From NCBI RefSeq assembly GCF_014898815.1, contig NW_026515504.1, positions 372,001 through 436,000 of the forward strand: a DNA stretch of 64,000 nucleotides, in the 5' to 3' direction. Shown here in pieces: positions 1 through 11,200 of this stretch. The translations under genes and the position numbers were made by a program. The notes below the pieces were generated by a model. The model did not search any database and was not told the origin of the DNA. It was given only the letters and a program-made list of their open reading frames with translations. The stretch's first letter is position 1; every line of letters starts with the position of its first letter. Source of the stretch: Panonychus citri. Lineage: Eukaryota; Arthropoda; Arachnida; Trombidiformes; Tetranychidae.

Positions 1-81
1 TCCAATGTCTTTTGATATTCAATAGTAAAGAGTAACTGTAACAATAACAGTTAATCAGACAAATAGAGATTCAGTGATGCT

Positions 82-182
82 TTAATTGTGAAACATTTCA
101 TTGTAATCATTGTTCACACTTTGGAATACAAGTTTAAGTTCATCATCATGGTTCGTTTTGTTAGCACCTTTCGATTTGTTAC
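82..182 (-). CDS. Candidate last exon of the small left-edge gene
   Basis: A pyrimidine-rich tract followed by TTTACAG gives an acceptor at 183-184. The exon then reads, in phase 1, GNKSKGANKTNHDDELKL and on to YNEMFHN and a TAA stop at 82-84. This frame is charged and protein-like. It joins in phase to the candidate exon 622-691 (phase 1 exit) but not to 321-470 (phase 0 exit). In phase 0 it would instead give about 22 residues ending in TGA. No family recognised. Confidence 0.35.
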
Positions 183-320
183 CTGTAAATAGATTGAAAA
201 GAGAGAGAGAAAAAAAGAAAATGGTAACAATTAATATCTCATGTACTGAGAGAAAGGAAAATGCGTTTTTCATTTGAACTATTGAGTGAACGGCAAATTG
301 TGGGGCAAATTTACACTTAC

Positions 321-470
321 CAAGTTTCTGATTGAAGATTTCACAAGATCGTAATAGTCCCAGTTTCTTAAATCAAATACGATCAACGGAAAAGTAAAAA
401 AAATGACCATTAACAGAATCGTTTTTGAGTCGCCATTTTTTCCCAGCAATTCAACGCCCAAGGGCACCAT
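321..470 (-). CDS. Candidate first exon of a small membrane protein gene
   Basis: Read on the minus strand from the ATG at 470, this gives 50 codons and ends at a strong donor (TTG|GTAAGT, intron from 320). The peptide begins MVPLGVELLGKNG, has one hydrophobic stretch (ILLMVIFFTFPLIVF, about residues 18-32) and then a polar segment with WDYYDL. It would be a short single-pass protein. I do not recognise the family. An in-frame TGA lies just upstream of the ATG, so this would be a first coding exon. It ends in phase 0, whereas the best reading of the next exon (82-182) enters in phase 1. The gene model is therefore incomplete or wrong at this junction. Confidence 0.4.
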
Positions 471-621
471 CGATCACCAGAACAGTTCACTTCGATTTCA
501 CTTCATCCTTTTAAATTGCTGATAATCGATTACGAGATTCAGATATTAATTATTCAATCAAAATTTCACCAACAGGTAAGAAACAAAGTTAACGGTATTT
601 TCGGATTTCCTGAAAATTTAC

Positions 622-691
622 CTTCTCTCGTCATGGTAAACAAATAACTCTCATCTTGACCTATCAGGTACCGTCCGGTATTGTATCCATA
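622..691 (-). CDS. Possible coding exon upstream of the left-edge gene
   Basis: On the minus strand, after an ACAACAG acceptor, the frame reads YGYNTGRYLIGQDESYLF then TMTRE and leaves in phase 1 at GAAG|GTAAAT. The peptide looks real and its phase fits the exon at 82-182. The segment is short and its other frames are also partly open, so chance is possible. No function can be proposed. Confidence 0.25.
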
Positions 692-2050
692 CTGTTGTAA
701 TCCATCTTATCCTGATTAATTAATTGTGAATGACACAATTAAAATTCACTTAATTATCATAACAATTGAAGATGAACAAAAAAAAATCAAAAAACAAAAA
801 GTAAACAAACAGATCGAAACAGTTTCGCCATCTGTTGGCTCAATAGTAAAACAAATAAACTTTCATATTCTCATTTGATTTAATTGATAAAATCCTCTGA
901 TTGTAATTATATTAATTTAATGGAAAATATCATAAATACAATTAACTTTATTCTTAATAATATATTAACACAAGTCTATGTAATAATGAGTTTCCCTTGA
1001 CCTTGTGGGCATTTATATTGTTTGCCACTAAATTGGTGACCAAAATGATTACAGTTAAATAGCAAATGAATATTAATTAGTTTATTTATAATCTTGAACC
1101 AGATCAATTGAACCAATAAATCTGATTGACAATAATTTAAAACAAATTAATCTAAATAATGGTAATTAATAAGAATAGAGATGAGAGTAAATTGTTGGAA
1201 AAATATTAAATTGTTTCTCACGATAATTTTAGTGCCATGTAAATGATTATATTCACAATTAACAACAACAACAACATCTAAACCATTTTCTTCAATTAAA
1301 AGTGATTAACTTAATTCTTAACAATAACATAAGTCTCTTTCTCTCTCATATATATCTTTTAATTCATATAAACAATATAATTTAAATAATATCAACATAA
1401 CAATAAGAGTTAATCATTGTTGTTGATGATTAAGATACTTTGAGAGTGATAAAAAAATTAAGAGCTTTTCATTATTATTATTATTATTGTTATTTAACTC
1501 GAGTGCTATTTGGTTAACTTCAATTAAATGTAATTGCAATTAACTTTCATTAGACACAATTGAATCAGAAAATTAATGTTAATCAAAAAGCTCTCACTCT
1601 CTCCTCCACAATTACCACCTCTCCTCCTCTTTTCCCTCCTCCACTTCACCTCCATTTCAATGGATCATCTTCCATATCCTCATCTCGACCCACTCACCCA
1701 CCCACCGGGTCCATTTTATTATTAACAATATTGTCCTGCCCTCGATTGATTTTAATCACACTGATCATCTCCGTCAATCTATTGTTAACCTTAATTGTCC
1801 ATTTGTTGATCAATTGTCAAGATATTATCAAAAACAAATTATCAATGTGATCAATCAATGATTACCAATCAGTTGATAGTTAATGTTACACAATCAATGA
1901 GAGAGAAATGTAATATTATCAATGATAATTGTTTATTCCCATCAAATGAATATAAATGTATTTATATAAATCAATTATGGCTCAACAATTAGTTAATTCA
2001 TGTTAATATGAAAGGAAAATTTTTACAAATCAAAAGTTTATGTTGGGAAA
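692..2050. other. Intergenic AT-rich stretch with one C-rich block
   Basis: No convincing gene. Positions 1,590-1,790 on the plus strand form a C/T-rich block (runs of CTCC, CCTCC and CACCC) that contrasts with the AT-rich surroundings. The 96-codon plus-strand frame through it is compositionally biased (Ser, Thr, Pro, Leu) and has no recognisable domain. I treat it as non-coding, possibly regulatory or a 3' region of a neighbour. Confidence 0.4.
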
Positions 2051-2056
2051 AAAAAC

Positions 2057-2062
2057 TTTATT
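2057..2062 (-). other. Possible polyadenylation signal for the FoxG/slp gene
   Basis: The plus strand reads TTTATT, that is AATAAA on the minus strand, about 184 bases beyond the forkhead stop codon. It suits a 3' UTR end, but AATAAA is common in DNA this AT-rich. Confidence 0.3.
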
Positions 2063-2245
2063 TTTCTTTCAAAAAGTTTCGATTTCTCATTTTTTTCTGA
2101 AAAAAATCATTCGGAATAAGAATCAGAATCATCTTGATGATTAGTATTCTCAAGGTATAAAAGTTTCATTATCAAAATGGTTAATGTTTCGTATAATATA
2201 AATATAAATAAAAGTTAATTGTAAATGAGCACAATTATCAGATTG

Positions 2246-2995
2246 TTAATTGTTGCTTTTCGTATTACCAACTGAGAGACTGTTTAAAATGAATGAGCTG
2301 AAGGGATTAAGATTAAGGTACGAGGATAAGAAAAGGTAAGTATTTGGTGATCGATATTGATTAGAATAGGGATGAGGATGAAGATGATGATTAATGTGAT
2401 GATTAAATGGAATTGAAGTTTTCTTCAATGAATGAGATAATCTAATCCGAGATGGAGATGGAATATTTTTTCTCGTCAATTTTTCACAATTTTCTTGACA
2501 ATTTTCTTCAGGCAAAATTTGACTGGTTGAATTAACTCCTATTGGATCCAGCATCCAATAGTTTCCTTTTCCGGGATCATCATAACTTCTTGGCACTTTA
2601 ATGAAACACTTATTCAACGATAAATTGTGTCGTATTGAATTCTGCCAGCCCTGTTTATTAGTACGATAATATGGATAATTATCTCGTATGAAATTGTAAA
2701 TCCCCGAAAGGGTCAACCGTTTCTGAGGGCTACTTTCAATGGCCATAACAATCAGATCATTGTAACTGTGCTCAGGTTTATTGTTGAGTTTATCGTTATC
2801 GGTGTTTTCATGGTCATCACTGTTCAAATTATCGGATGTCGAGGATGTTGTCGAGTCGATTTGTAGTCCAGTTTCACTGTGATTAGATTCACTGATTGGT
2901 AATGATGATGATTCCTGATCACTGTCATCGATTTCATCATATAATAAACTTCGGATGGAGAATGATTTATATTTGAACACTTTTGAAACTGACAT
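2246..2995 (-). CDS. slp: Forkhead transcription factor, FoxG / sloppy-paired class
   Basis: A 249-residue intronless reading frame from the ATG at 2,995. Residues about 73-151 form a forkhead (winged-helix) domain: it starts at HSYNDLIVMAI, contains RLTLSGIYNFI, then GWQNSIRHNLSLNKCF (recognition helix region), and ends PRSYDDPGKGNYWMLDP. The YDDPGKGNYWMLDP ending is characteristic of FoxG/Slp among forkhead classes. Residues 12-18 are FSIRSLL, an eh1 motif as used by Slp/FoxG repressors to bind Groucho/TLE. An acidic Ser/Asp/Asn-rich linker (about 20-72) separates the two. The second wing diverges: the FoxG-type VFIGGTTGKLRRR is missing, replaced by IGVNSTSQILPEEN. The C-terminus is His/Asn/Ser-rich and has no known domain. 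By family knowledge this is a sequence-specific nuclear repressor in segmentation and head or brain patterning. Family assignment is firm; 1:1 orthology is not shown. It lies downstream of the Dscam-like gene, on the same strand. Confidence 0.93.
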   Translation of the reverse strand: MSVSKVFKYKSFSIRSLLYDEIDDSDQESSSLPISESNHSETGLQIDSTTSSTSDNLNSDDHENTDNDKLNNKPEHSYNDLIVMAIESSPQKRLTLSGIYNFIRDNYPYYRTNKQGWQNSIRHNLSLNKCFIKVPRSYDDPGKGNYWMLDPIGVNSTSQILPEENCQENCEKLTRKNIPSPSRIRLSHSLKKTSIPFNHHINHHLHPHPYSNQYRSPNTYLFLSSYLNLNPFSSFILNSLSVGNTKSNN

Positions 2996-3019
2996 GATGA
3001 TTATTCAGAGACATTCATT

Positions 3020-3070
3020 GATTAACTGATGGAAAGATTTATGTATGTAGATACATATATGTATTTAAAT
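3020..3070 (-). promoter_or_regulatory. Putative core promoter of the FoxG/slp gene
   Basis: On the minus strand, TCAGTT (plus-strand 3,024-3,029) matches the arthropod initiator, about 32 bases before the forkhead ATG. About 30 bases further upstream lies a TATA-like stretch (TTTAAATACATATATG, roughly 3,053-3,069). Spacing is right for a TATA plus Inr promoter with a short 5' UTR. This rests on motif and spacing only. Confidence 0.4.
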
Positions 3071-3784
3071 TGCTCATCTAAATGAGAAAAGTTGATTGTT
3101 AACTATTACGATGTGTTGATGGTGAATTAATATTAACCATTGACTCTTGTTTAGTAAATGAAAAGGTTCCCATCATCATCATTTCAATGGGAAGATGAGG
3201 ATGATAAACAAGGAGGTGGTACAATGGATGAAATAAATTGTGGGTCCTAAATTAAGGGACAGTTACAAAAAATTAAGCATTACAATTAAAGTTAATCACC
3301 AATTAATCATTTACTGTTAATGTAATTTTTTTTTCATTTATTGTCAGCATTTTATTATCCAATTTGATACAAAAATGTTATTTCATATTGTAAGCACTTT
3401 AAGGTAAACAATATAATGTATATAAATTGTTATCAGTTTAATTTGATTCAATTATACACATGATAAGTTTTACAATCAATTAATTTACCTTATTATTAAG
3501 TAATTTTTTTCCCCAATAATAGTTAATTAATTGATGGGAATTAATTGTTGATTATTTAAAATAGAAACACAAGAAACAGAAAAACTTTTCAATGAAATTT
3601 ATTAGAAAGCAGACTAATCACAATTAAAGTAATTAACAGTTAATTATCCAGTTAATGGTTGTAACAATTTAGCTGATTGGCCAAGGTGATTCAGTGTTGG
3701 TGGTGGAAGAAAATTAGAAGAAGAAAAAAAAGTTTAAATCACAATTAGAGAGAGAAAAGTTTTAATGATGATCGATATTCTTAC

Positions 3785-4017
3785 CTGAATAAACTGCAAT
3801 CATTAATTGCTGCTGATTGTTGTTGATAATGATGATGTTGATTTGGTTCTAATTGTTCATCAATATCATCGGTTTTACGTTTTCTTCTGGGCTGAGTATA
3901 AACTGAAGATGAAGCATAATTACAAGATAAATCATATTTCTCCTTTTCCAGTCTTCTATCCTTTAGAAACTCTAATCTTTCATATAATTTATCTTCCGGA
4001 TTAGATCCTGGTCCTAA
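3785..4017 (-). CDS. Orphan coding exon with basic NLS-like motif, unrecognised
   Basis: On the minus strand an acceptor (TTATTATTAG) precedes a frame entered in phase 1. It reads GPGSNPEDKLYERLEFL, then KDRRLEKEKYDLSCNYAS, a basic cluster PRRKRK, an acidic DDIDEQLE and a His/Gln-rich segment. It leaves in phase 2 at TTCAG|GTAAGA. The charged helix-like first part and PRRKRK suggest a nuclear protein, which is inference. It sits between the FoxG gene and the 3' end of the Dscam-like gene. Its phase-1 entry would also fit a splice from Dscam exon 15, so it could be an alternative Dscam tail exon or part of a separate gene. No flanking exon was identified with confidence. Confidence 0.55.
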
Positions 4018-5071
4018 TAATAATAATGACGATTGACCATGAAGATGATCATGATGGTGATGATTATGATGAGAAGTAAAAGAAAGTAAAAGAGACACAT
4101 AGATTTAGATTCTAATAGAACAATGAAAAAGGAATATGATGGAGAAAACGTTTCGAATGTGAATGAAAATGGTTCGAGGGGAGAGAGAAAAAGTTCTATG
4201 GACATTGTCGAATATGTTTCCATCATTATCTTCATCATTATTAATATGATTACATTCTGCTTGAAATGAAATGATAAGATCGACATTAGCAGGCAATTTA
4301 TTACTTCCAATCAATTAAATAACGATAGATCAACGAGATAATAGAAGTACATCTCTTTTTTTTTCATCTTCGTTGCAGTTAGAACTTTTTTTTCATTCTC
4401 TCAATCCAAATTACAACTCATCAAAGAGCATCGAGTTGATATAAACCTCATGAAGTTCATGATGAAAGGAAAAATGAACGAAAATCTCATGTTTACAATC
4501 TCGAAACGTTTCGTTTCACTTTGGTCATACCCAATTCTGATCGTGGACTTTTCGGTGAAAAAGAAACGATTAGAACTCTTGATCTTTATCCTCAAACTAA
4601 CAACCAATATTATCCTTGTACTTATGATTAGAAATCATCAAGTTCAATAGTTAAAAGTGAAAATTTGATGAAATTAATAAAAAAATCACAATTAAAGATG
4701 AAGAGAGCGAGAGTAAGTCTCGCCATCTATTGGGATGGAAAAAAACTGAAAAACAATTTGACTTAAAAGTTGAACCGGTAAATAATTTTACCGTTACTTT
4801 TGTCAAGAAATATAATCTAATTTTATTGATTTAATGTTAGAGATCATCAATGAAAGATTATGATTAATGGATAAACTTGTAATGGTTTAAAAGTGGATAA
4901 CAATCAAGCAAGTTTTCAAATGATAGATAATAATTTAAAACTAATCTGTTGTATTTTATTTGTTATCAGTAAAATTTATCAAATTAATGATTCGAGATAA
5001 TTATTCATCAAGATAATTTACCGTTAACCTTTTGAAACCTTTTGAAAGTAAAGAGATGATGATCTTTGATG

Positions 5072-5105
<34 letters not shown>

Positions 5106-6260
5106 ATAATCAATCTAATATGAATGATGGAAGGAAAAATTTAACAAATAAATCATTATTGATGATCAATATCGGTGGAAATTTTTTCAAACCTCCCTGA
5201 AAATTATCAACAATATGAATCATGTATTGATTCAGTTGGGAAAGTAAAAGGATGAGGATAAAATCTTCATTTCAATTCAATGGTAAAAACTTGAGTTGAA
5301 AGTTTTTCTCACTCTTCTTTGTATCATCATCATCTTCATCATTATTATTATATCTTTTCGTCTTCATCATTATCATCATCAACATTATGAAAATGGTGCA
5401 AAAAAAAATGACGGAGCTCATGAAAACCTCAAAGGAACTGAGAAAGAAAAAGTGAACTGTCAAAAAAAGAGCTATCATTCAATACCCTTAGGCTATTTTA
5501 GTCTTTTCAATCTTTTTCTTTTTCTCTCTTCATCTGAATTCATTGTTATCAGAAAACAGAGAAAACTTGACGTTCAAATATTATCTTCTTCTTCTTCCAT
5601 GATGGAAACTGAACTTTTCAAATGTTTTCATCTTCATGAATTTTCTTAGTTTCTCTCTGAGGCAAAAATTTTGATGATACTCAGCTCACGAATTTATGAT
5701 AACAATAAGAATCAATTGGATAATTATGATACTTGAATTAATCATTAGATTAAATTGATCATCATTATCTTGTTGAAATATCGCAATCAAATTATCATTA
5801 GAACGTTTCGAAATTGATTTGATAACTAATCATTTCAAAAGTTGTTGAATATCGGCTAAATTATATCCGATCGAACTGTTGAAAATCAGATCAGAATAGA
5901 ATCTAATCATGAAAATATTAATGAGATTATTATCATCGATAAACAGGAAACTATTTTCGAGTATATAGAATCTGGACATTGTAAAGAATTATAAATTTCC
6001 TCTGTTCCTTTTATACTTTTCTCGGTGTAAATGTTATTATCTTCACCTTTTCCAGCATTCAGAATGTTCACAATTCCCTGAAGCTATTTAAGAATGAAAT
6101 GAGCAAGAGGAGGAAAAAGAGATGATGAAAAGATGATAAAGTTAGCCAGGAAAAAGTGAGAAAAGGGTAAGTGAAGAAGACACAAAGATGAAGAGAATGA
6201 AGAAAAGAATACTCATGTATTGGTAATTCTCATCATCTTCTTCTTTGCCCGGTCTTCTTG
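4018..6260. other. Stretch without a confident gene, 4.0-6.3 kb
   Basis: AT-rich DNA with a (CT)n tract at about 5,083-5,102. Positions 4,440-4,630 have protein-like frames open on both strands (see findings) but no complete exon could be defined. Nothing else recognised. Confidence 0.4.
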
Positions 6261-6304
6261 TTATTCTTCAGCATCTTCTTTAGCCCGCCAGCGATCAAGT
6301 TCAA
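6261..6304 (-). CDS. Possible alternative terminal exon of the Dscam-like gene
   Basis: A GC-richer island. After the acceptor CTAATAG the minus strand, entered in phase 1, reads LELDRWRAKEDAEE and then TAA. This phase matches the exit of exon 15 (7,743-7,830), so it could serve as an alternative C-terminus to exon 16. The same bases are also open in phase 0 (LNLIAGGLKKMLKNN). Very short and unsupported by homology I can name. Confidence 0.25.
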
Positions 6305-6982
6305 CTATTAGATTGAAACGATCACCATGATGGTAATGATGAAGATAAGAAATGAATCTCTCATGTAAAAAGGTTAACCCCATAGGAAGAAAAAAAAACT
6401 AAGTTAAGATTCTCTATTCTCTTTGATTCAGTTAACTAACCCAAACTGAATACGAATTGATGATGAATAGAAAAGAGAAAACTTTCAACAAATAACAATT
6501 TAATATTCGATTCCCGATGAGAATCAATGAAATTTCATTCAGTCCTTTTGTTCCAGGTTCATGTTGAATTTTAAAGGAAAGGAAAAGAAAATTTCATCCA
6601 TATGAACTGTATGAATTTCCTAATATTCACTGAATCTCATGAGATGTTTTATCAAATTGAATGGGAAAATTTCATTCAACTGAATCAACTTGATAAAAGT
6701 GGAAGTGAAAAAAAGCAACTCTAATCAATGGGGTTTGATATTAAGTGAATTAAATCAATTTAATTATCATTGGCAAGTGACAGACAAAATCGACAAGAGT
6801 TTTATCATTTGATGAACATAATTTCCAATTAAATATGAAAATTTAATCCAATCAATTGGGTCAATCAGGTTAACCGTTCATCTAATCAATGGTTAGTTAG
6901 TTTGTTGGGATTTCGTTAGGCTGAGAGTAAAATTTTCTTGACCAATGGGTAAAGTTTAACTTAACTAATAAGCTGAATAACT

Positions 6983-6988
6983 TTTATT
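6983..6988 (-). other. Polyadenylation signal of the Dscam-like gene
   Basis: AATAAA on the minus strand (plus TTTATT), about 16 bases after the candidate stop codon at 7,005-7,007. Its closeness to the stop supports exon 16 as a terminal exon, but the hexamer is frequent here by chance. Confidence 0.35.
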
Positions 6989-7004
6989 TACCTCGGAATT
7001 GGGA

Positions 7005-7099
7005 TCAGAATTGGTCAGAATGATAGTTCTTATCATTAGGTGAAAAAGCTTCAGGAGATGTAACATAATTTAACGTATTATTTGGCATCTGAGTTTCAT
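7005..7099 (-). CDS. Dscam: Dscam-like exon 16: candidate terminal exon
   Basis: Entered in phase 1 from exon 15, the minus strand reads HETQMPNNTLNYVTSP, then EAFSPNDKNYHSDQF and TGA at 7,005-7,007, with AATAAA about 16 bases beyond. The frame is also open upstream (LRQFNTINDNLSHHFHDD), so the acceptor at 7,100-7,101 was chosen only because it satisfies the phase. The acceptor lacks a good pyrimidine tract. The possible alternative terminus is 6,261-6,304. Confidence 0.5.
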
Positions 7100-8244
7100 C
7101 TTCACATGAATCATCATGAAAATGGTGAGATAGATTGTCATTAATGGTGTTAAATTGCCTCAGGTTTTATAACATCATTTCAAAGGTTTCATGTTGTTAT
7201 AATGTGATTGGGGTACATTGTTTGTCTATGTTAATAAAAATAAATTACATGAGAAATATAAAACAACAGTAATAATAATAATAATAAAGTCCACGAATGG
7301 TATCAGAACTTTTCTCGTTTTTTCATGATATTAATAGTAGAGGAAAATTCATTTCTTAAACTTATTCTCAACTCATAAACTTTTAGTAACTTTGAATATC
7401 AGTTTTGATTGATGTGGATAAGATAATATCATGCCAATAGTTTGACTTGGAAAATAATTCTCAATGATAAACAAACGATATAAATATTGAGAGCTGAAAA
7501 TAACATCATGTTTTGTTTTGTATTGGATGATAACAAAAGTATAATAATGAATAAATTCAATGCTCTGTTGATAAGATCCAAGTTAATGATATACAAAAAT
7601 GAGAGAGATGAGGAGGAGAAAGTGTATATATTTTTGATGAGAAGATCAGAGAATAACAACAAAAGATGAGGATAAAAATGAAGATGGAAATGAAGATGAA
7701 GATGAGGTGAATGAGAGAGCGAGGGAGTGATGATCAACTTACGGGCTGTTAAATCGATTATCCGATGTTCCGGGGATTTGTTTTGTCCCAATACGTTTCC
7801 ATGAACGGGATTCCCTGAGTTGATGAGGCACTGGAAAGAATAGAAAAAGATGAGAATAGGAAGAAAGAGAGAGAATATCATAATGATGATGAGAAGAAGA
7901 AAAGAAAGGAAAAATGGAAGAAAGAAAATAAAAGAAGAAGAAGAGTAAAAATGTGTACAAAATTAATTGCCTTCGTCCTTTGAGATGTAATCAATACAAA
8001 GAGTATAGTTGTTTATAAAGAATCTTTGTGACAATAGGAAGATAAAGATGAGTAGAGAAAGAATAACAAGATAAAAAGGATGATAATGTTTACTTTGGTG
8101 AGAAGGGAGGATAAAGGGAGAGAGAGAGAGAGTAGATAGAGGAGGTGGAAAAATAAGAAGGAGGAAAATCGTAAGAGTGATGGAGGTTAGTTGAGGAAGC
8201 GAAAGGTTGAAAGAGCAAAAGCATTTATCAGTTCGAAATATTTG

Positions 8245-8276
<32 letters not shown>

Positions 8277-11200
8277 GCTCATTTCCACCGCTGGATAAGC
8301 TCAATATCCAGCTTACAGCTAATAACGCGAAACAATTTGCTTCAATTGCGCTCTTTTATTCCTTCCCACTCTTTTCTTTCTGATTCCTAGCTGAATGATC
8401 ACCAAAATTCAGCCCAATTTTTCAAGATTGATGAACATCAATCTGTTAATTTCTCTTTCACCCTCTCCAAATAAACAGACTGGGGAAGATAGAGAGAAAG
8501 AGAGAGAGAGAGACAAACTTACATGACGATAATATTGAAACTTTAATGTATCGACAAATAATATTGAACTCAAGTTAACCAAATGTGCAATGAAGTGCAT
8601 GGTGAACACTAATTTTTGATCAGAGTTTTTCTCGGAGAAATGCTCATCCAAAATTATCATAAATCTCAGTATTTTTCCACCTCTTGTTTTCTGCCCTGAT
8701 GTTCCTGATTTCATCTCGAACATTCAAAAGCTCTAATTGATAGCAATTAATTATCTCTTAAAGTTTTCTGTTTGTTTTTCTCAAATGTAAAAAGCTGGAA
8801 AAGAAGATTTTTTCACCAACTGGGAAAAAAGTTCTGTGAAGTACCTGAAAGTGATTCTAATTGTTTCTCATGGTAAATATTCATATCGAACACACGTGAT
8901 AATAACATCTTCAAGATTCAGTAAGGTGTTTGAGAGTAATTTATCATGAAAACAAAAAGAACAATATTCCAAGAGTGAGAGAGAAAAAAATACAAAGTAA
9001 AAAAAATTGAAACTCTCAAAAATATACTCTGTTCATCCATAAAATTATCTATTCAACCTAAAGCAGAAGCTCCATGAAAAACAAGAAGCATGAGAATGGA
9101 AAATCTTCTAGGAAAGTGATTAATGAACAATAATCAATTACATATCATGCAAACAAAAAATTTTCTCCCTGAGATTTTGAAAATGAAAGAAAAACAAAAT
9201 TTTCGAATCCTTGAGAAACAAACTTTTTCCATTTTTCATCTCATTTAGTATCTAAGATGCTGACGAAAAAAAATGTTGTACCTTTTTTAAGGGAACATCA
9301 TATGTGTGTGAACCTGTACCATTTACGATAATCGAGTGAGGAGTTCGAGGTTCATTACCAGCTGATGAAGATAAACTCCGTTCATAGGCAGAGATACGAC
9401 TTAAGGCATAAGGAGATGGGAAGTAAATCGATTCATTGACTTTAGCTCCCGAGTTATTGGTGCCCACTGATACATCATTTCCTGGAACTGAGTTTCCATT
9501 AGTATTGGAACATCGATTTAACTTCAAGTTGTTGTTTGTTGTTCCCGATGGAGTGAAAAATCCCATCCCTGGTTCATCAATTGTCGAACCACGAAGAGAT
9601 GATCTTTTAATTGTACTATCCCAATCGGATAAAGGCATCGATTCGCAAGATTTACTCCCATCACAACCACCGACACCTCCTGAATTAGAAAGAAAAAGTA
9701 AAAACAATGAAAAATGACCAACATATCAACTCATTTCGTGGACACATGAAAAAAAAATCCCATCGGTAACCAGAATTTCATGAAAACACTTCGAAACTGA
9801 CCATTTGTGACTCGTTATTTGATAAAATTTACTCTCACTGTCATTTCCAGTTAATGTCAACTTTTGTTTATTTTGTCACTTTCTTCAATTTTCTTACACT
9901 TTCATTTTCTTAATTTTAACTTTTCCCTTCATCTTTTAACATCATCCTTATCATCACCATGAGTACATGATGCTAACAGCTTTTGAGAAAGAAAGATGAG
10001 GAAAAAAAATTCGATATTTCAAAAGTAGCTCGAAGAAGATGGATAAAAAACTAACAATTTTCGAAAAGTTTCAAAAAGAAAAACAACTTTTTTTTCATCT
10101 CTCTAGTGTCTCATGGTCACTTTCTCTTCTCTTTTTTTTCTGATGACCATCAAAGGCTATTCTTAGCTCATTGATGGTGATGAAGGAAAATATTGACTTG
10201 ACTGATGTCAACCTAATCCTCGACTAGATATTTCTCTTTGATATGTTTGTTCTTTACTCTCTCTCTCCCCTTGTGTCTATGAAATGTTTACTATCGAAAG
10301 GTATTTACTCATGATATTTCATCTTCTATTATCATCACCATGATACAAAGTAGAGAGAGAGAGAGAGAGAAATCTTCTTACAGTTTCACCATGGAAAATG
10401 TATTCAATATCTTTACTCCGAATCATCTGATTATCACAAGAGCTCAGAATCATATTGATATGTATCATCTAAATAAGCGAAAGGATAAAATAATTTTTAC
10501 CATAGAAAATACAGAATCTGAAACTTTTTCAATCATCTTTTTTTTTCATTCCAAAAGAAACAAAAATCTTTTTTTCCCTCTCTCACTGAGTGAATTTAAT
10601 TAACATTCCCTGTTATTATATTGAAACAAAATTTGTCTCATTTAAAATGTATGATTATGATAATATTACCAATTCCATGATAGGAGATAATTACATATGT
10701 AATCATGATAATAATATATTATTGAAATTATCGTTTTCTCTTTAATTGTAGAGAAAAGTTTTTTTTTCATTGGTTATAGTATTATTTTCCTGTTGAATTG
10801 AATTTCCATGGTAATATCATGATGATGGTGATGAGGGCAATAAAATGTAAACAGAATCAGAAAAGTTATTCAATAGTGCTTCAGGCTATTTGAATAATTA
10901 TCTCATGTTCATGTTCATTTTGATGAGAAGACAGGAATGATTCTAATGAATATTTCAAGTTTACTGAGTTTAATTAACTTGGAAACAAAATAAACACCGA
11001 AAATGATTCTAATGATTCAGAGATTGAGATAATGATGATATGTACTTGATAGTAAATAGTTGAAAAAGTTCAGAGAGAAAGAGAGAGAAAAAAACACCAA
11101 AAGAATTGATAATGAAATTGCTGATCAAGAGGGAGAAAAATTTCATGAGCCTCATCAACCATCAGATTGTCAATTAATTGCTCATCATTATCATCATGAG

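Noticed and set aside
1560..1850. 96-codon plus-strand ORF in a C-rich block
   Set aside because: Ser/Thr/Pro then Leu/Ile runs follow base composition. The hydrophobic end could mimic a membrane protein, but nothing else supports a gene.
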